A stretch of DNA of 64,000 nucleotides from Platerodrilus igneus (lineage: Eukaryota > Arthropoda > Insecta > Coleoptera > Lycidae). Each line of letters begins with the position of its first letter. Position 1 is the first letter of the stretch. The notes below the pieces were generated by a model. It worked only from the letters and a program-made list of their open reading frames with translations. It had not been told where the DNA came from and did no database searches. Positions 63,429 through 64,000 of the stretch are shown here, in pieces. The position numbers and the translations under genes were made by a program. The stretch spans positions 682,001 through 746,000 of the forward strand of contig JARFIW010000668.1 in assembly GCA_036346225.1 (NCBI GenBank), written 5' to 3'.

Positions 63429-64000
63429 ATGTATGTGGTAGAAGCTTTAAGAAGCGATGAGCTTAGTTATGAACTTTTAATTAGGAACGTTGAACCAACA
63501 AAGTTAAGTGTGTTAGAAAAGCGAAAATTATTGCGTAGAAAACTCATTGTTGAGAAAGTCGACAGTAATGTTTTTCTAAGTATGAGAAAATTGAAATCGT
63601 TCAAAAGGACGAAATTGAATTATTAAAACTTAAGATTTTTGAATTAGAAAACTGTTTAAATTCTTTTACCATTCTTCCTAAAAGGACAGAATATATTAAA
63701 CTTAACACGAGATTAATGCATGTAACACAGAGACTAAATTATGTCAATTTCGATATTGAATTTTTAGAAGTACACAAAGAATTGCATTCCAAATGCATTA
63801 GAGCTTTTGAGATTTTAGAACAGGTAAACGGGGAAAATGAGATTAACGATAACCCTCTTTATTGTTCGGCTAGCAGTAATAAAGATCCTACAATAACACC
63901 AACAGCAGAGGGTTCATGCCCTGAAGCATCAGCGGTTTCTTCCATTAATACCCCATCGGTTTCGATTTCTAGTAATGATTTAGGTACGCTAATTAAGTCC
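63429..64000 (+). pseudogene. Gypsy-type gag, 5' part, frameshifted, runs off the window
   Basis: M-Y-V-V-E-A-L-R-S-D-E-L-S-Y-E-L-L-I-R-N-V-E-P resembles the S-x-D-E-L-x-Y-E-L-x-x-R-G start of insect Gypsy gag proteins, followed by a basic R-K-L-L-R-R-K-L helix. One base shift at about 63575 moves the frame; it then stays open to the window end with helical, charged sequence and a Ser/Thr-rich stretch. Partial; the call is by motif resemblance. Confidence 0.45.

Noticed and set aside
1..64000. CRISPR array or prokaryotic defence system
   Set aside because: The tandem repeats lack unique spacers of constant length, and the introns, histones, tubulin and transposon types are eukaryotic.

Overview
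The window looks like arthropod, most likely insect, nuclear DNA. It is AT-rich and has GT-AG introns. One protein gene is spread over 25 kb, and most of the rest is decayed transposable elements of kinds common in insects: mariner, IS630-type, piggyBac, BEL/Pao, R2-like, and LINEs whose endonuclease resembles the RTE group. I cannot name the species. Nothing suggests a bacterial origin.

The only host gene that looks intact is a CRAL-TRIO lipid-transfer gene on the plus strand (alpha-tocopherol-transfer-protein/clavesin type). Six coding exons at 24252-24420, 39480-39574, 39625-39778, 39826-40019, 49219-49480 and 49699-49739 join in phase into 304 codons plus a stop. Its 15 kb first intron holds a mariner and a piggyBac element with three later insertions. 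Its 9 kb fourth intron holds an R2-like retrotransposon, itself split by another LINE, followed by a BEL fragment. Just downstream on the other strand is an intronless, decayed alpha-tubulin copy.

Left part (1-24240): an unidentified 275-codon ORF beside the decayed C-terminus of a protein-primed-type DNA polymerase; a LINE remnant (3.06-4.5 kb); minisatellites; then a longer LINE on the minus strand (8.16-14.4 kb). A GC-rich 2.5 kb block with divergent H2B and H2A pseudogenes interrupts that LINE, and a separate 645-bp insertion with a 12-bp target duplication interrupts it again. Next come a decayed DDE-type element (16.9-18.1 kb), a 590-bp octamer satellite (18.3-18.9 kb) and a 2.3 kb noncoding repeat (21.6-24.0 kb) with a second copy at 52.1-54.3 kb.

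Right part (50-64 kb): the tubulin pseudogene, the second copy of the 2.3 kb repeat, a tRNA-like patch, an IS630/mariner-type element with about 500-bp terminal inverted repeats and an apparent 60-nt intron, a truncated relative of it, a hammerhead-like motif, another LINE fragment, and the start of a probable Gypsy-type retrotransposon running off the window.

The points most worth a second look are: the histone block inside a LINE; the four-level piggyBac nest readable from its target duplications; an R2-like element far from rDNA whose 5' end carries the 28S target sequence, which can pair with the element's own leader; and short tRNA-Lys primer-site-like units repeated beside TA tracts at three loci.
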